Shown here: positions 53,061 through 60,722 of the stretch, one piece after another
Layout of the letters: the number at the start of each line of letters is the position of its first letter
Position numbering within the stretch: the stretch's first letter is position 1
NCBI RefSeq assembly: GCF_001509585.1
Contig: NZ_LNCI01000004.1
Location: forward strand, 124,001-188,000
DNA: 64,000 bases
Reading direction: 5' to 3'
Source of the DNA: Tropicimonas marinistellae
GTDB taxonomy: Bacteria > Pseudomonadota > Alphaproteobacteria > Rhodobacterales > Rhodobacteraceae
Notes under the pieces: generated by a model
Told to the model about the DNA's origin: nothing
Database searches by the model: none
The model's input: only the letters and a program-made list of their open reading frames with translations
Program-made: the position numbers and the translations under genes

Positions 53061-53935
53061 GCCAGAAGCTGATACACCTCCGGCGACTGTCCCTCCAGAG
53101 ATTTGCGCATCTTCGCGAAGGCTGCGGCTTCGAGCTGGCGGACCCGTTCCTTTGACAGTCCGAGTTCATCTCCCAGGGCTTCCAAAGTCCGCGGTGTCTC
53201 GCGCAGCTTCCGTTCGCGCACGATGAAGCGCTCGCGGGCTGGAAGCCGATCCAGAGCGTCCGCCAGCCATCCGCGCAGCGCTGCAGCATCATGGTCGAGC
53301 TGCACCGTCTGTTCGGCGTCAAGAGCATCGTCGGTCAGGGTATCTATCCATTCCCGGCCATCTTCGTCGGTTGACTGCGTCGCGTTCAGCGAAAAGTCGC
53401 TGCCGGACAAGCGCCCCTGCATCATCTCCACGTCCGCAATCGGCACGCCGATCTCACTCGCGATCCGCTCACGCAACTGGTGACCGTCAAGCGGCATCCC
53501 CGCGACTTCCGCCTCCCGCTCCAGCCTTGCCTGAACCCGGCGAAGGTTGAAGAAGAGCGATTTCTGGCTTGATGTCGATCCGGTCCGCACCAACGACCAG
53601 TTGCGCATGACATGATCCTGGATCGACGCCTTGATCCACCACACGGCATATGTCGAGAACCGAACGCCGCGGTCGGGATCGAACTTGTCGGCCGCCTTCA
53701 TCAAACCAAGCGCCGCTTCCTGGATCAAATCGTTCATGGGAGCGCCATATCGGCGGAATTTCGACGCCATGGAAATCGCCAAACGCATGTATGCTGTCAC
53801 GAGGCGATGCATTGCTTTCTCGTCGCGATGATCGCGCCAAGCGCGTGCCAGATCGAGCTCTGTCTCCGCATCCAGCAGTTCCGCCGCCATCACGCGACGG
53901 GACAAGTTCATATCCAGCGATTCCTCTCGAGCCAT
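53057..53935 (-). CDS. rpoH2: RNA polymerase sigma factor RpoHII (sigma-32 family)
   Basis: A 292-residue sigma-32-type factor. Region 2 is RYGAPMNDLIQEAALGLMKAADKFDPDRG and FSTYAVWWIKASIQDHVMRNW. The RpoH box appears as SSQKSLFFNLRRVQ. Region 4 is LGDELGLSKERVRQLEAAAFAKMR. The combination RLAISMASKFRRYGAPM is that of RpoHII rather than RpoHI. In Rhodobacter, RpoHII is made on demand by RpoE after singlet-oxygen stress and runs photo-oxidative and heat-shock genes. GGAGG precedes the ATG and an RpoE-type promoter lies about 50 bases up. It overlaps the ChaN-like gene. Confidence 0.93.
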   Translation of the reverse strand: MAREESLDMNLSRRVMAAELLDAETELDLARAWRDHRDEKAMHRLVTAYMRLAISMASKFRRYGAPMNDLIQEAALGLMKAADKFDPDRGVRFSTYAVWWIKASIQDHVMRNWSLVRTGSTSSQKSLFFNLRRVQARLEREAEVAGMPLDGHQLRERIASEIGVPIADVEMMQGRLSGSDFSLNATQSTDEDGREWIDTLTDDALDAEQTVQLDHDAAALRGWLADALDRLPARERFIVRERKLRETPRTLEALGDELGLSKERVRQLEAAAFAKMRKSLEGQSPEVYQLLA

Positions 53936-53985
53936 GGGGTGCCCTCCATTCGGTCCTGAGCGGCGTTCTCATTGCGGTTTGGTTC

Positions 53986-54014
53986 TGTTACGCAGGGCAC
54001 GAGATTCCGGATCA
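53986..54014 (-). promoter_or_regulatory. rpoH2: RpoE-type promoter of rpoH2
   Basis: On the minus strand TGATCC (54014-54009), an 18-base spacer, then TAACA (53990-53986). This matches the Rhodobacter sphaeroides RpoE promoter type (TGATCC -35, TAA-starting -10, about 18 bases apart). The predicted start of transcription would give a leader of about 40-45 bases before the rpoH2 ATG, with GGAGG inside it. Confidence 0.65.
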
Positions 54015-54088
54015 CAAACGATGCCGGCACAAGTCACAAAACCGCCGTCGATGGCACCGCGATTGCATCAGCAAATGGAACGACACGC

Positions 54089-54661
54089 ATGGTAACCTGG
54101 TGGTGGGTGCGCCACGGTCCGACCGGAAGGCGCGACATGAATGGCTGGACGGACGTGCCAGCTGATCTTTCAGAGACAACGCGGATCGAGCGTCTGATCG
54201 GGTTTCTGCCGATGGATGCACCCTTGGTCTCGTCCGATCTTGTTCGCGCCGTCTCCACGGCCGACGCGCTTCAACGCAGCCGCGCACGGCTCCCGCATGA
54301 ATCTGGGCTGCGCGAGATCCACTTCGGCGCCTGGGAGGCGCGCAACTTCGACGACATTCAGCAGGAAGACCCGCAGCTGTCTCGCCTCTATTGGGAATCC
54401 CCTGGCGACGTGCGACCTCCGGGCGGTGAAAGCTGGAACGACATGGCCGACCGGGTAAACCGCGTGGTGGACTGGCTGACCGGCGAGGCCGGAGACATCA
54501 TTGCGGTTGCGCATTTTGGTACCATCCTGAGTCAACTTCAGCGGGCACTGAAATGCACGGCAAGTGAGGTTCTGGAGCAAACGATCGACCCACTGTCGGT
54601 GACCCGGCTGCATTGGGACGGAAAGCAATGGTCGACGGATCTGGTTAATTTCCAACCGTGA
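54089..54661 (+). CDS. Histidine phosphatase (phosphoglycerate mutase superfamily)
   Basis: A 190-residue protein with the catalytic VRHGPTG (RHG, residues about 7-10), a conserved glutamate-bearing GLREIHFGAWEARNF, and second histidine in IIAVAHFGTILSQLQRAL. It probably removes phosphate from a small molecule, as CobC-like alpha-ribazole phosphatases or GpmB-like proteins do; the cobalamin role is possible but there are no cob neighbours. The ATG at 54089 gives MVTWWWVRHG. An ATG 117 bases earlier overlaps the rpoH2 promoter and adds an unrelated leader. Confidence 0.82.
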   Translation: MVTWWWVRHGPTGRRDMNGWTDVPADLSETTRIERLIGFLPMDAPLVSSDLVRAVSTADALQRSRARLPHESGLREIHFGAWEARNFDDIQQEDPQLSRLYWESPGDVRPPGGESWNDMADRVNRVVDWLTGEAGDIIAVAHFGTILSQLQRALKCTASEVLEQTIDPLSVTRLHWDGKQWSTDLVNFQP

Positions 54662-54747
54662 CGAACCAACGACCCATCAGCGACAGTGAAGAGGCTGACC
54701 GCAAACATTCATTGGTACCGCTCCCACGGGCGCTCTAGCCTCGCCGC

Positions 54748-55620
54748 ATGACATACGAGCTTTTTAGCGGCGAGCCCGCCTATTCCAGTTGGTCGCTGCG
54801 CGCCTGGCTGCTCTTCAATCGCTTCGACCTGCAGGTGCGCACGACATGGGTCGATTTTCTCGACAATTCGGTGGCGGCGCAGATGGCCGCACACCCGCCC
54901 GCGCGAACCGTCCCTGCGCTGCGCCTTCCTGACGGAACCATCGTGTGGGATTCCCTTGCACTTGCCGAGGAACTCGCAAGCCGTCATCCCGAGGCCGGCT
55001 TCTGGCCGTCAAACTCTGCGGCCCGTGCCGTCGCTCGCAGCTTGGCTGCCGAGATGCATTGCAGTTTCTCCGCACTTCGCAACGATTGTCCGATGAACCT
55101 CTGCGTCGCATACCGCGACACACCGGCCAGCGATGGACTGCGTGCCGATATTGATAGGATCGAGGACCTCTGGGCACACGCACGCGCCAAATTCGGTGCA
55201 GAAGGTCCCTGGCTATGCGGCAGCTATTCAATCGCGGACGCGTTTTTCGCTCCCGTGGCAGCGCGGATTGCCGGCTACGGGTTGGCGATTTCCGAGGCGT
55301 CCAGCACCTATGTGGACGCACACCTGAACGATCTGGCCTTTCGACGCTGGCGCGCCCTCGCTGTTGCCCGCGGCGTTGTGTTGCCGTGGTATTCACGCGA
55401 CTACCCTCGCACCGAATGGCCCGGCCCCGCCACGAGACCGGCGCGTGCTGTATCAAACGGGCCCTCGGTCAATGCGGTTTGCCCGTTCTCCGGCAAGCCC
55501 GTCACGCATTTCGCCGAGGTCGACGGGCAGACCATCGGATTTTGCAATCCGACCTGTCGAGACAAGGTCGTTGCCGACGCCGATGCCTGGCCGCAACTGC
55601 AGACCATTAACCAAATCTAA
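54748..55620 (+). CDS. Glutathione S-transferase with Cys-rich C-terminal extension
   Basis: A 290-residue protein. The N-terminal thioredoxin-like domain starts YELFSGEPAYSSWSLRAWLLF (catalytic serine region about residues 13-16), with the glutathione loop ARTVPALRL and DSLALAEEL. The all-helical domain follows, with SIADAFFAPVAARI. Beyond residue 235 a tail has C245 in VCPFSGKPV, H254 nearby, and C266/C270 in GFCNPTCRDK, which looks like a small zinc-binding knuckle of the YHS/TRASH type. The tail is not usual for GSTs. The substrate is unknown. Confidence 0.83.
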   Translation: MTYELFSGEPAYSSWSLRAWLLFNRFDLQVRTTWVDFLDNSVAAQMAAHPPARTVPALRLPDGTIVWDSLALAEELASRHPEAGFWPSNSAARAVARSLAAEMHCSFSALRNDCPMNLCVAYRDTPASDGLRADIDRIEDLWAHARAKFGAEGPWLCGSYSIADAFFAPVAARIAGYGLAISEASSTYVDAHLNDLAFRRWRALAVARGVVLPWYSRDYPRTEWPGPATRPARAVSNGPSVNAVCPFSGKPVTHFAEVDGQTIGFCNPTCRDKVVADADAWPQLQTINQI

Positions 55621-55667
55621 ACCGACGCCGGTGCATCGTTAACCAAATCGGACGAGCGAGGCGGAGC

Positions 55668-57182
55668 ATGGTGGCACGCGCCCATACAGTGGCCTTCGAC
55701 GGCGTCGAGGCGCGGGCGGTCGAAGTCCAATGTGCGGTATCCGCCGGGCTTCCTGCGTTCTCGATCGTTGGCCTGCCTGACAAGGCTGTAAGCGAAGCCC
55801 GCGAACGGGTGCGCGCCGCCCTCAACGCGATGGCGATTGCGCTGCCGTCGAAGCGAATAACGGTAAACCTCTCACCCGCCGACCTGCCAAAGGAAGGCTC
55901 GCACTTCGATCTGCCGATTGCGATGGCGCTACTTGCGGCACTGGATATCCTGCCCGCCGAGGAAGTTGAGCAGACGCTATCGCTTGGCGAGCTATCGCTC
56001 GACGGCTCGCTCGTTCCCGTGATCGGCGCGCTCCCCGCCGCGATGGCTGCGGCCGAAACGGATCGTTGCCTTCTCTGTCCGCGCGGTTGCGGTCCGGAGG
56101 CGGCCTGGGTCGGTGCCACAAGGGTTATTGCTCCGGAAACGCTGGCTTGCGCGGTGCGCCACTTTACCGGCCAGTCCCCGCTCGAACCGGCGCGCCCTGG
56201 CGAGGTGCTGCCAGCGTCGCGGCAACGCGACTTTCGGGAGGTGAAGGGGCAGGAGCGGGCAAAGCGCGCGTTGGAAATTGCCGCGGCAGGCCGGCACCAT
56301 GTGCTGATGGTGGGCGCTCCGGGTGCCGGAAAATCAATGCTCGCGGCGCGGATGCCCGGCATTCTGCCGCCGTTGTCGCCCGCCGAAGCACTTGAGACCT
56401 CGATGATTCACTCGCTGTCCGGACTACTGGACGAGGGCGGCATCTCCCGCGAGCGCCCGTTTCGGGAGCCGCACCACACCGCCTCAATGGCCGCCATCGT
56501 TGGCGGGGGCCGTGGTGCAAAACCGGGAGAAATCTCCTTGGCGCACAACGGTGTTCTGTTTCTGGACGAACTGCCGGAATTCCCACGCACGGTGCTGGAG
56601 ACCCTGCGCCAGCCGATCGAGACCGGCGAGGTCGTCGTTGCGCGCGCAAACGCCCATGTCCGGTATCCGTGCCGCTTCCTGCTCGTTGCCGCTGCAAACC
56701 CATGCCGTTGCGGCCACCTTGCCGATCCCGCACGTGCCTGCGCGCGCGCCCCTGGGTGCGGCGAGGACTACCTCGGGCGCATATCCGGCCCGCTGATGGA
56801 TCGCATTGACTTGCGCGTGGACGTGCCACCCGTCGCATTCAGCGACCTCGACCTTCCGGAGCCCGGCGAGGCGTCCGCCCAGATCGCCGAACGCGTGGCG
56901 GCCGCGCGAAAGTTGCAGAGTTCCCGGTTCGAAAACGCCGAAGGACTACGCGTCAACGCAGACGCGGAAGGGAGCAAACTCGAGGAAATCGCAGCGCCCG
57001 ACACCGAAGGGCGTGCTCTTCTGCTGCAGGTCGCGGAACGGCTCGGTCTCTCTGCCCGCGGCTACCATCGCGTGCTCAGGGTCGCGCGCACGATTGCAGA
57101 CCTGGAGGGAAGTCAGGACGTGCGCCGGCCGCACATAGCCGAAGCCGTGTCCTTCCGGCTATCGGTCGGGCAACTGCATTAA
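55668..57182 (+). CDS. comM: YifB/ComM-family Mg-chelatase-like AAA+ ATPase
   Basis: A 504-residue protein. The N-terminal Lon-like ChlI domain begins FDGVEARAVEVQCAVSAGLPAFSIVGLPD. The AAA+ core has Walker A MVGAPGAGKSMLAARMPGI (about residues 222-240), Walker B VLFLDELPEF, AANPCRCGHL (a cysteine knuckle) and sensor MDRIDLRVDVPP. The C-terminal Mg_chelatase_C is SARGYHRVLRVARTIADLEG. ComM aids branch migration in natural transformation in Vibrio; whether this bacterium is competent is unknown. 13 bases before convergent gshB. Confidence 0.95.
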   Translation: MVARAHTVAFDGVEARAVEVQCAVSAGLPAFSIVGLPDKAVSEARERVRAALNAMAIALPSKRITVNLSPADLPKEGSHFDLPIAMALLAALDILPAEEVEQTLSLGELSLDGSLVPVIGALPAAMAAAETDRCLLCPRGCGPEAAWVGATRVIAPETLACAVRHFTGQSPLEPARPGEVLPASRQRDFREVKGQERAKRALEIAAAGRHHVLMVGAPGAGKSMLAARMPGILPPLSPAEALETSMIHSLSGLLDEGGISRERPFREPHHTASMAAIVGGGRGAKPGEISLAHNGVLFLDELPEFPRTVLETLRQPIETGEVVVARANAHVRYPCRFLLVAAANPCRCGHLADPARACARAPGCGEDYLGRISGPLMDRIDLRVDVPPVAFSDLDLPEPGEASAQIAERVAAARKLQSSRFENAEGLRVNADAEGSKLEEIAAPDTEGRALLLQVAERLGLSARGYHRVLRVARTIADLEGSQDVRRPHIAEAVSFRLSVGQLH

Positions 57183-57195
57183 CCGACGCGCGCGG

Positions 57196-58152
57196 TCAAG
57201 CGGCCGACGCCGCACCCCGCTTGGCCTCGATGACCTGCCAGATCCTCTCGGCAACGTTGATCCCGTCGAACCGCTCCAGTTCCTGAATACCCGTTGGCGA
57301 CGTGACGTTTATTTCCGTCAAGTACTCTCCAATCACGTCGATCCCGACAAAGATCTGTCCACGCTCCCGCAGAACCGGACCGATGGCGGCACAGATCTCC
57401 CTGTCACGATCGGAAAGGGCGACCTTCTCCGGCCGTCCGCCCACGTGCATGTTGGAGCGTGTCTCTCCCGCTGCCGGAACGCGGTTGATTGCCCCGACTG
57501 GCTCGCCGTCAACGAGGATCACACGCTTGTCGCCGTTGGACACGTCGGGGATGAACTTCTGAGCAATCAGCGGTTCACTGCTGAGAGACGCGAACAACTC
57601 GTGCAGAGACGCGAGGTTGCGGTCGTTGGGATCCAACCGGAAAACGCCCGCCCCGCCATTTCCATAGAGCGGCTTCAGAATGATGTCGTCATGCGCCGAT
57701 TTGAACGCACGCAGGTCTGCCAGGTCACGTGCGATCATCGTCGGCGGGATCAGGTCGGGAAACTGCAGAACCAACAGCTTCTCAGGACAGTTGCGCACCC
57801 AGAACGGGTCATTGGCGACCAAGACGCCGGGCAGCAACTGCTCCAGGAGGTGGGTGGTCGTGATGTACCCCATGTCGAACGGCGGATCCTGGCGCAGCCA
57901 GACAACATCCATCCCGCCCAGATCGAGCGATGTCTCTTCGCCGAGCGACACATGGTCCCCGCGTTGCCGGCGCACCGTGATTGGCTGTCCGCGAGCAATG
58001 ACGCGCCCTTCCTGCCATGTCAGGCGGTCCGGCGTGTAGAAAAAGAGCTCGTGGCCCCGCACCTGCGCCTCCTCGGCGAGGCGAAACGTGCTGTCGGCGT
58101 CGATATCGACACCGGCGATTGGGTCCATCTGAAAGGCGATTTTGAGTGACAT
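57196..58152 (-). CDS. gshB: Glutathione synthetase
   Basis: A 318-residue ATP-grasp ligase. [19 protein letters not shown] opens the protein. [36 protein letters not shown] (ATP loop about residues 172-189) and [22 protein letters not shown] follow. It joins gamma-glutamylcysteine to glycine. GGGAG precedes the ATG at 58152. Position next to yraN-rsmI and the lpoA-like gene is a conserved alphaproteobacterial neighbourhood. Confidence 0.96.
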   Translation of the reverse strand: MSLKIAFQMDPIAGVDIDADSTFRLAEEAQVRGHELFFYTPDRLTWQEGRVIARGQPITVRRQRGDHVSLGEETSLDLGGMDVVWLRQDPPFDMGYITTTHLLEQLLPGVLVANDPFWVRNCPEKLLVLQFPDLIPPTMIARDLADLRAFKSAHDDIILKPLYGNGGAGVFRLDPNDRNLASLHELFASLSSEPLIAQKFIPDVSNGDKRVILVDGEPVGAINRVPAAGETRSNMHVGGRPEKVALSDRDREICAAIGPVLRERGQIFVGIDVIGEYLTEINVTSPTGIQELERFDGINVAERIWQVIEAKRGAASAA

Positions 58153-58217
58153 CTTGCGGGCTCCCTTGGGCACATGGACTTCATGGCCGATGCGCCGCGA
58201 GGAGGCAACCGTCCGTC

Positions 58218-58571
58218 TCAGGGCCCAAACGCGTTCTCGACGACCTGCAACTCTCCCCGTCCATTGACCATTGCCACGTCGAATCGCACATCGGTCAACT
58301 CGCCCTTGGGCATCTGGCCGAGGTATTCTGCCGCCGCCGCGACAATCCGGCCAACCTGGCGCGGCGAAACCCGTTGCACCGCACGGGCGAAATCCTCTGC
58401 TTTCTTGACCTCCACGAAAATCAGGCCCTCTCCATCCCTGACAATCAGATCGATCTCACCGCCTTGACCGCGCCACCGCCATTCGGCAATCGGCTTCCCG
58501 GATCGCTCGTAGTGACGTGCAACGATCTGTTCCGCGGCCAGTCCCGCATGATAGGAAACCGATCCGCTCAT
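58218..58571 (-). CDS. yraN: YraN / UPF0102 nuclease-like protein
   Basis: A 117-residue protein with the restriction-endonuclease-like core [21 protein letters not shown] (D-ExK type motif, residues about 37-57) and a basic N-terminus for nucleic-acid binding ([14 protein letters not shown]). The family has no settled function. Its ATG overlaps the rsmI stop by four bases. Confidence 0.92.
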   Translation of the reverse strand: MSGSVSYHAGLAAEQIVARHYERSGKPIAEWRWRGQGGEIDLIVRDGEGLIFVEVKKAEDFARAVQRVSPRQVGRIVAAAAEYLGQMPKGELTDVRFDVAMVNGRGELQVVENAFGP

Positions 58572-59458
58572 TCTTCGTCGTCCTCTTCCTTCAGACGCAG
58601 AGCGGTTTGGTAAGCCTCGCGACGCGCGATTCCGTAGCGCTCGCTGATCTCGGCCGCCGCGGCCTTTACCGGCTGACTTTCCAACGCGTGGCGAAGCGCT
58701 GCCTCGACCTCGAGCGGATCCGCCGAGCGTTGCCGCGCCCGGTCAACCACCAGCACGATCTCGCCCTTGGGCGGACGATCCGTCACGGACTGACAAAGCT
58801 CGCCCAAGGTGCCGCGCTGCACGTCCTCGAACCGCTTGGTCAATTCACGGCACAGCGCCGCGCGCCTGTCTTCACCGAAGCTTTGCGCCATTTCACCTAA
58901 CAACCGGCTAATACGTTTCGGCGAATCGAACAGGATCAGCGTCGCATCGGCTGCTGAAAGCCTATCCAGCCAGGATCGTCTGGCGCCGGCAGCAGCCGGC
59001 GGGAACCCGACGAAGAGAAAACGGTCGCTGGGCAATCCGGATAGGGTAAGGGCTGCCAGGACAGAAGACGGACCAGGTGCACAGGTCACGAAGTATCCTG
59101 CTTCGACAGCTTCTCGTCCGAGTTGATACCCCGGGTCCGCCACCAGCGGCGAGCCAGCTTCCGACGCATAGGCGACCGACTTTCCCTCGTCGACCATCCG
59201 TAAGAGTTTGGGCCGCTGCACAGCTCCGTTGTGGTCGTGATAGGCGACCACGGGCCGGCCGTTGAGCGGGACGCCGTGGAGATCCATCAGATGCCGCAGC
59301 GTTCTGGTATCCTCAGCCGCGATCACATCAGCCGATGCAAGGATGTCGAGTGCACGTAGCGTGATGTCGCGCGCCGCACCGATCGGGGTCGCGACGAAGT
59401 GGATGCCGGCCGGCAGGTCCGTCACCCGGAAGATCGGGGTTCGATCCGTCTCAGACAT
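58568..59458 (-). CDS. rsmI: 16S rRNA (cytidine1402-2'-O)-methyltransferase RsmI
   Basis: A 296-residue tetrapyrrole-methylase-fold enzyme. HFVATPIGAARDITLRALDIL, AEDTRTLRHLM, YHDHNG, ASEAGSPLVADPGYQL and APGPSSVLAALTLSGLP are the family blocks. It methylates the 2'-OH of C1402 in 16S rRNA. Next to yraN and divergent from the lpoA-like lipoprotein, as in many Proteobacteria. The C-terminus is acidic (KEEDDEE). Confidence 0.96.
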   Translation of the reverse strand: MSETDRTPIFRVTDLPAGIHFVATPIGAARDITLRALDILASADVIAAEDTRTLRHLMDLHGVPLNGRPVVAYHDHNGAVQRPKLLRMVDEGKSVAYASEAGSPLVADPGYQLGREAVEAGYFVTCAPGPSSVLAALTLSGLPSDRFLFVGFPPAAAGARRSWLDRLSAADATLILFDSPKRISRLLGEMAQSFGEDRRAALCRELTKRFEDVQRGTLGELCQSVTDRPPKGEIVLVVDRARQRSADPLEVEAALRHALESQPVKAAAAEISERYGIARREAYQTALRLKEEDDEE

Positions 59459-59552
59459 TTACTTGGCGCCCTCCACAGCTTACGGTCGGCGCCGTTCCGA
59501 GGCCTGCGAGCACGGCACCAGGGACCCGACCATGAAGAGCGAGATTTAGCCC

Positions 59553-60722
59553 ATGTTTTCTGCATTGAGAATGCCTATTGCACTGGCAAGCCGCGGCCTG
59601 GCACTGGCGGCCGCCGTTTTCCTCGCCGGGTGCGATACCGGCCCCTCTGTTGGAGGCGGGCCGAAGATTGACACTGGCGCACCAGTGCCCGTGGCACTGC
59701 TCGTTCCCGGCGGGGCCGGCGGCGACGCCGTGGTCTCGCAAAGCCTTGAGAACGCAGCGCGAATGGCAATTTCGGACCTTTCTGGCGCGCAAATTGATCT
59801 ACGTGTCTACGCCACTGGCGGCAACGCCGCGGGCGCATCCACTGCCGCCGGCCAGGCCGCCGATGACGGCGCAAAGATCATCCTCGGACCGCTCTATTCC
59901 GAAGCGGCCAACGCCGCAGGGCTTGCCGTGGCAAGCCGTGGTCTGAACGTTCTGTCATTCTCCAACAATGCCTCCATCGCCGGTGGAAATGTCTTCGTGC
60001 TCGGCAATACGTTCGACAATACAGCCGACCGGTTGGTGCGCTATGCAGCGTCCCGCGGGCGCGGCGACATATTCGTTCTGAACGCCCGCACCGCCAACGA
60101 AGAGGTCGGACGCGACGCCATCGTGCGCGCGGTCAACAACAGCAGCGCCCGACTTGCTGGCAGCGCCTCCTTCGACTTCTCCCAACAGGGAATCGTGGCC
60201 GCCGTGCCACAGATCGGACAGCAGGTGCAGAATTCCGGCGCGAACGCGATCTTCTTCACGTCCGACAACGACGGTGCGATGAGCTACCTCGCGCAGCTCC
60301 TACCGGAGAACGGCATCGGCGCGCCCGACCAGCAGTTCATCGGCCTCACACGGCTCGACATTCCGACGGCCGCACTGTCGCAGCCCGGGCTGCAAGGCGC
60401 CTGGCTGGCCCTGCCGGACCCGCAACTCAACGCCGATTTCAGCAACAGGTACGGCGCAGCCTTCGGCAGTGCGCCGCATCCCCTGGCCGGCCTTGCCTAT
60501 GATGGGATCGCCGCCATTGGCGCGCTCGTCGGGAAGGGGCAATCCGACGCCTTGACCGCTTCGGCACTCACTCAGGGCTCAGGTTTCGTCGGTGTGAGCG
60601 GGATATTCCGCTTGCGACCGAACGGGACAAACCAGCGCGGCCTCGCGGTCGGGCAGATCCAGAACAACCAGGTAACCGTCATTGACCCTGCCCCAAGAAG
60701 CTTCGGCGGCTTCGGCTTCTGA
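59553..60722 (+). CDS. LpoA-like lipoprotein (penicillin-binding protein activator, periplasmic-binding fold)
   Basis: A 389-residue lipoprotein. The signal ALAAAVFLAGCDTG carries the lipobox cysteine C27. The mature part has a type I periplasmic-binding fold: VPVALLVPGGAGGD, ILGPLYSEAANAAG, VLSFSNNASIAGGNVFVLG and the C-terminal HPLAGLAYDGIAAIGAL. Homologues activate penicillin-binding proteins (LpoA/YraM). Outer-membrane attachment is expected. Divergent from rsmI; the gene end overlaps the glnD start. Confidence 0.88.
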   Translation: MFSALRMPIALASRGLALAAAVFLAGCDTGPSVGGGPKIDTGAPVPVALLVPGGAGGDAVVSQSLENAARMAISDLSGAQIDLRVYATGGNAAGASTAAGQAADDGAKIILGPLYSEAANAAGLAVASRGLNVLSFSNNASIAGGNVFVLGNTFDNTADRLVRYAASRGRGDIFVLNARTANEEVGRDAIVRAVNNSSARLAGSASFDFSQQGIVAAVPQIGQQVQNSGANAIFFTSDNDGAMSYLAQLLPENGIGAPDQQFIGLTRLDIPTAALSQPGLQGAWLALPDPQLNADFSNRYGAAFGSAPHPLAGLAYDGIAAIGALVGKGQSDALTASALTQGSGFVGVSGIFRLRPNGTNQRGLAVGQIQNNQVTVIDPAPRSFGGFGF

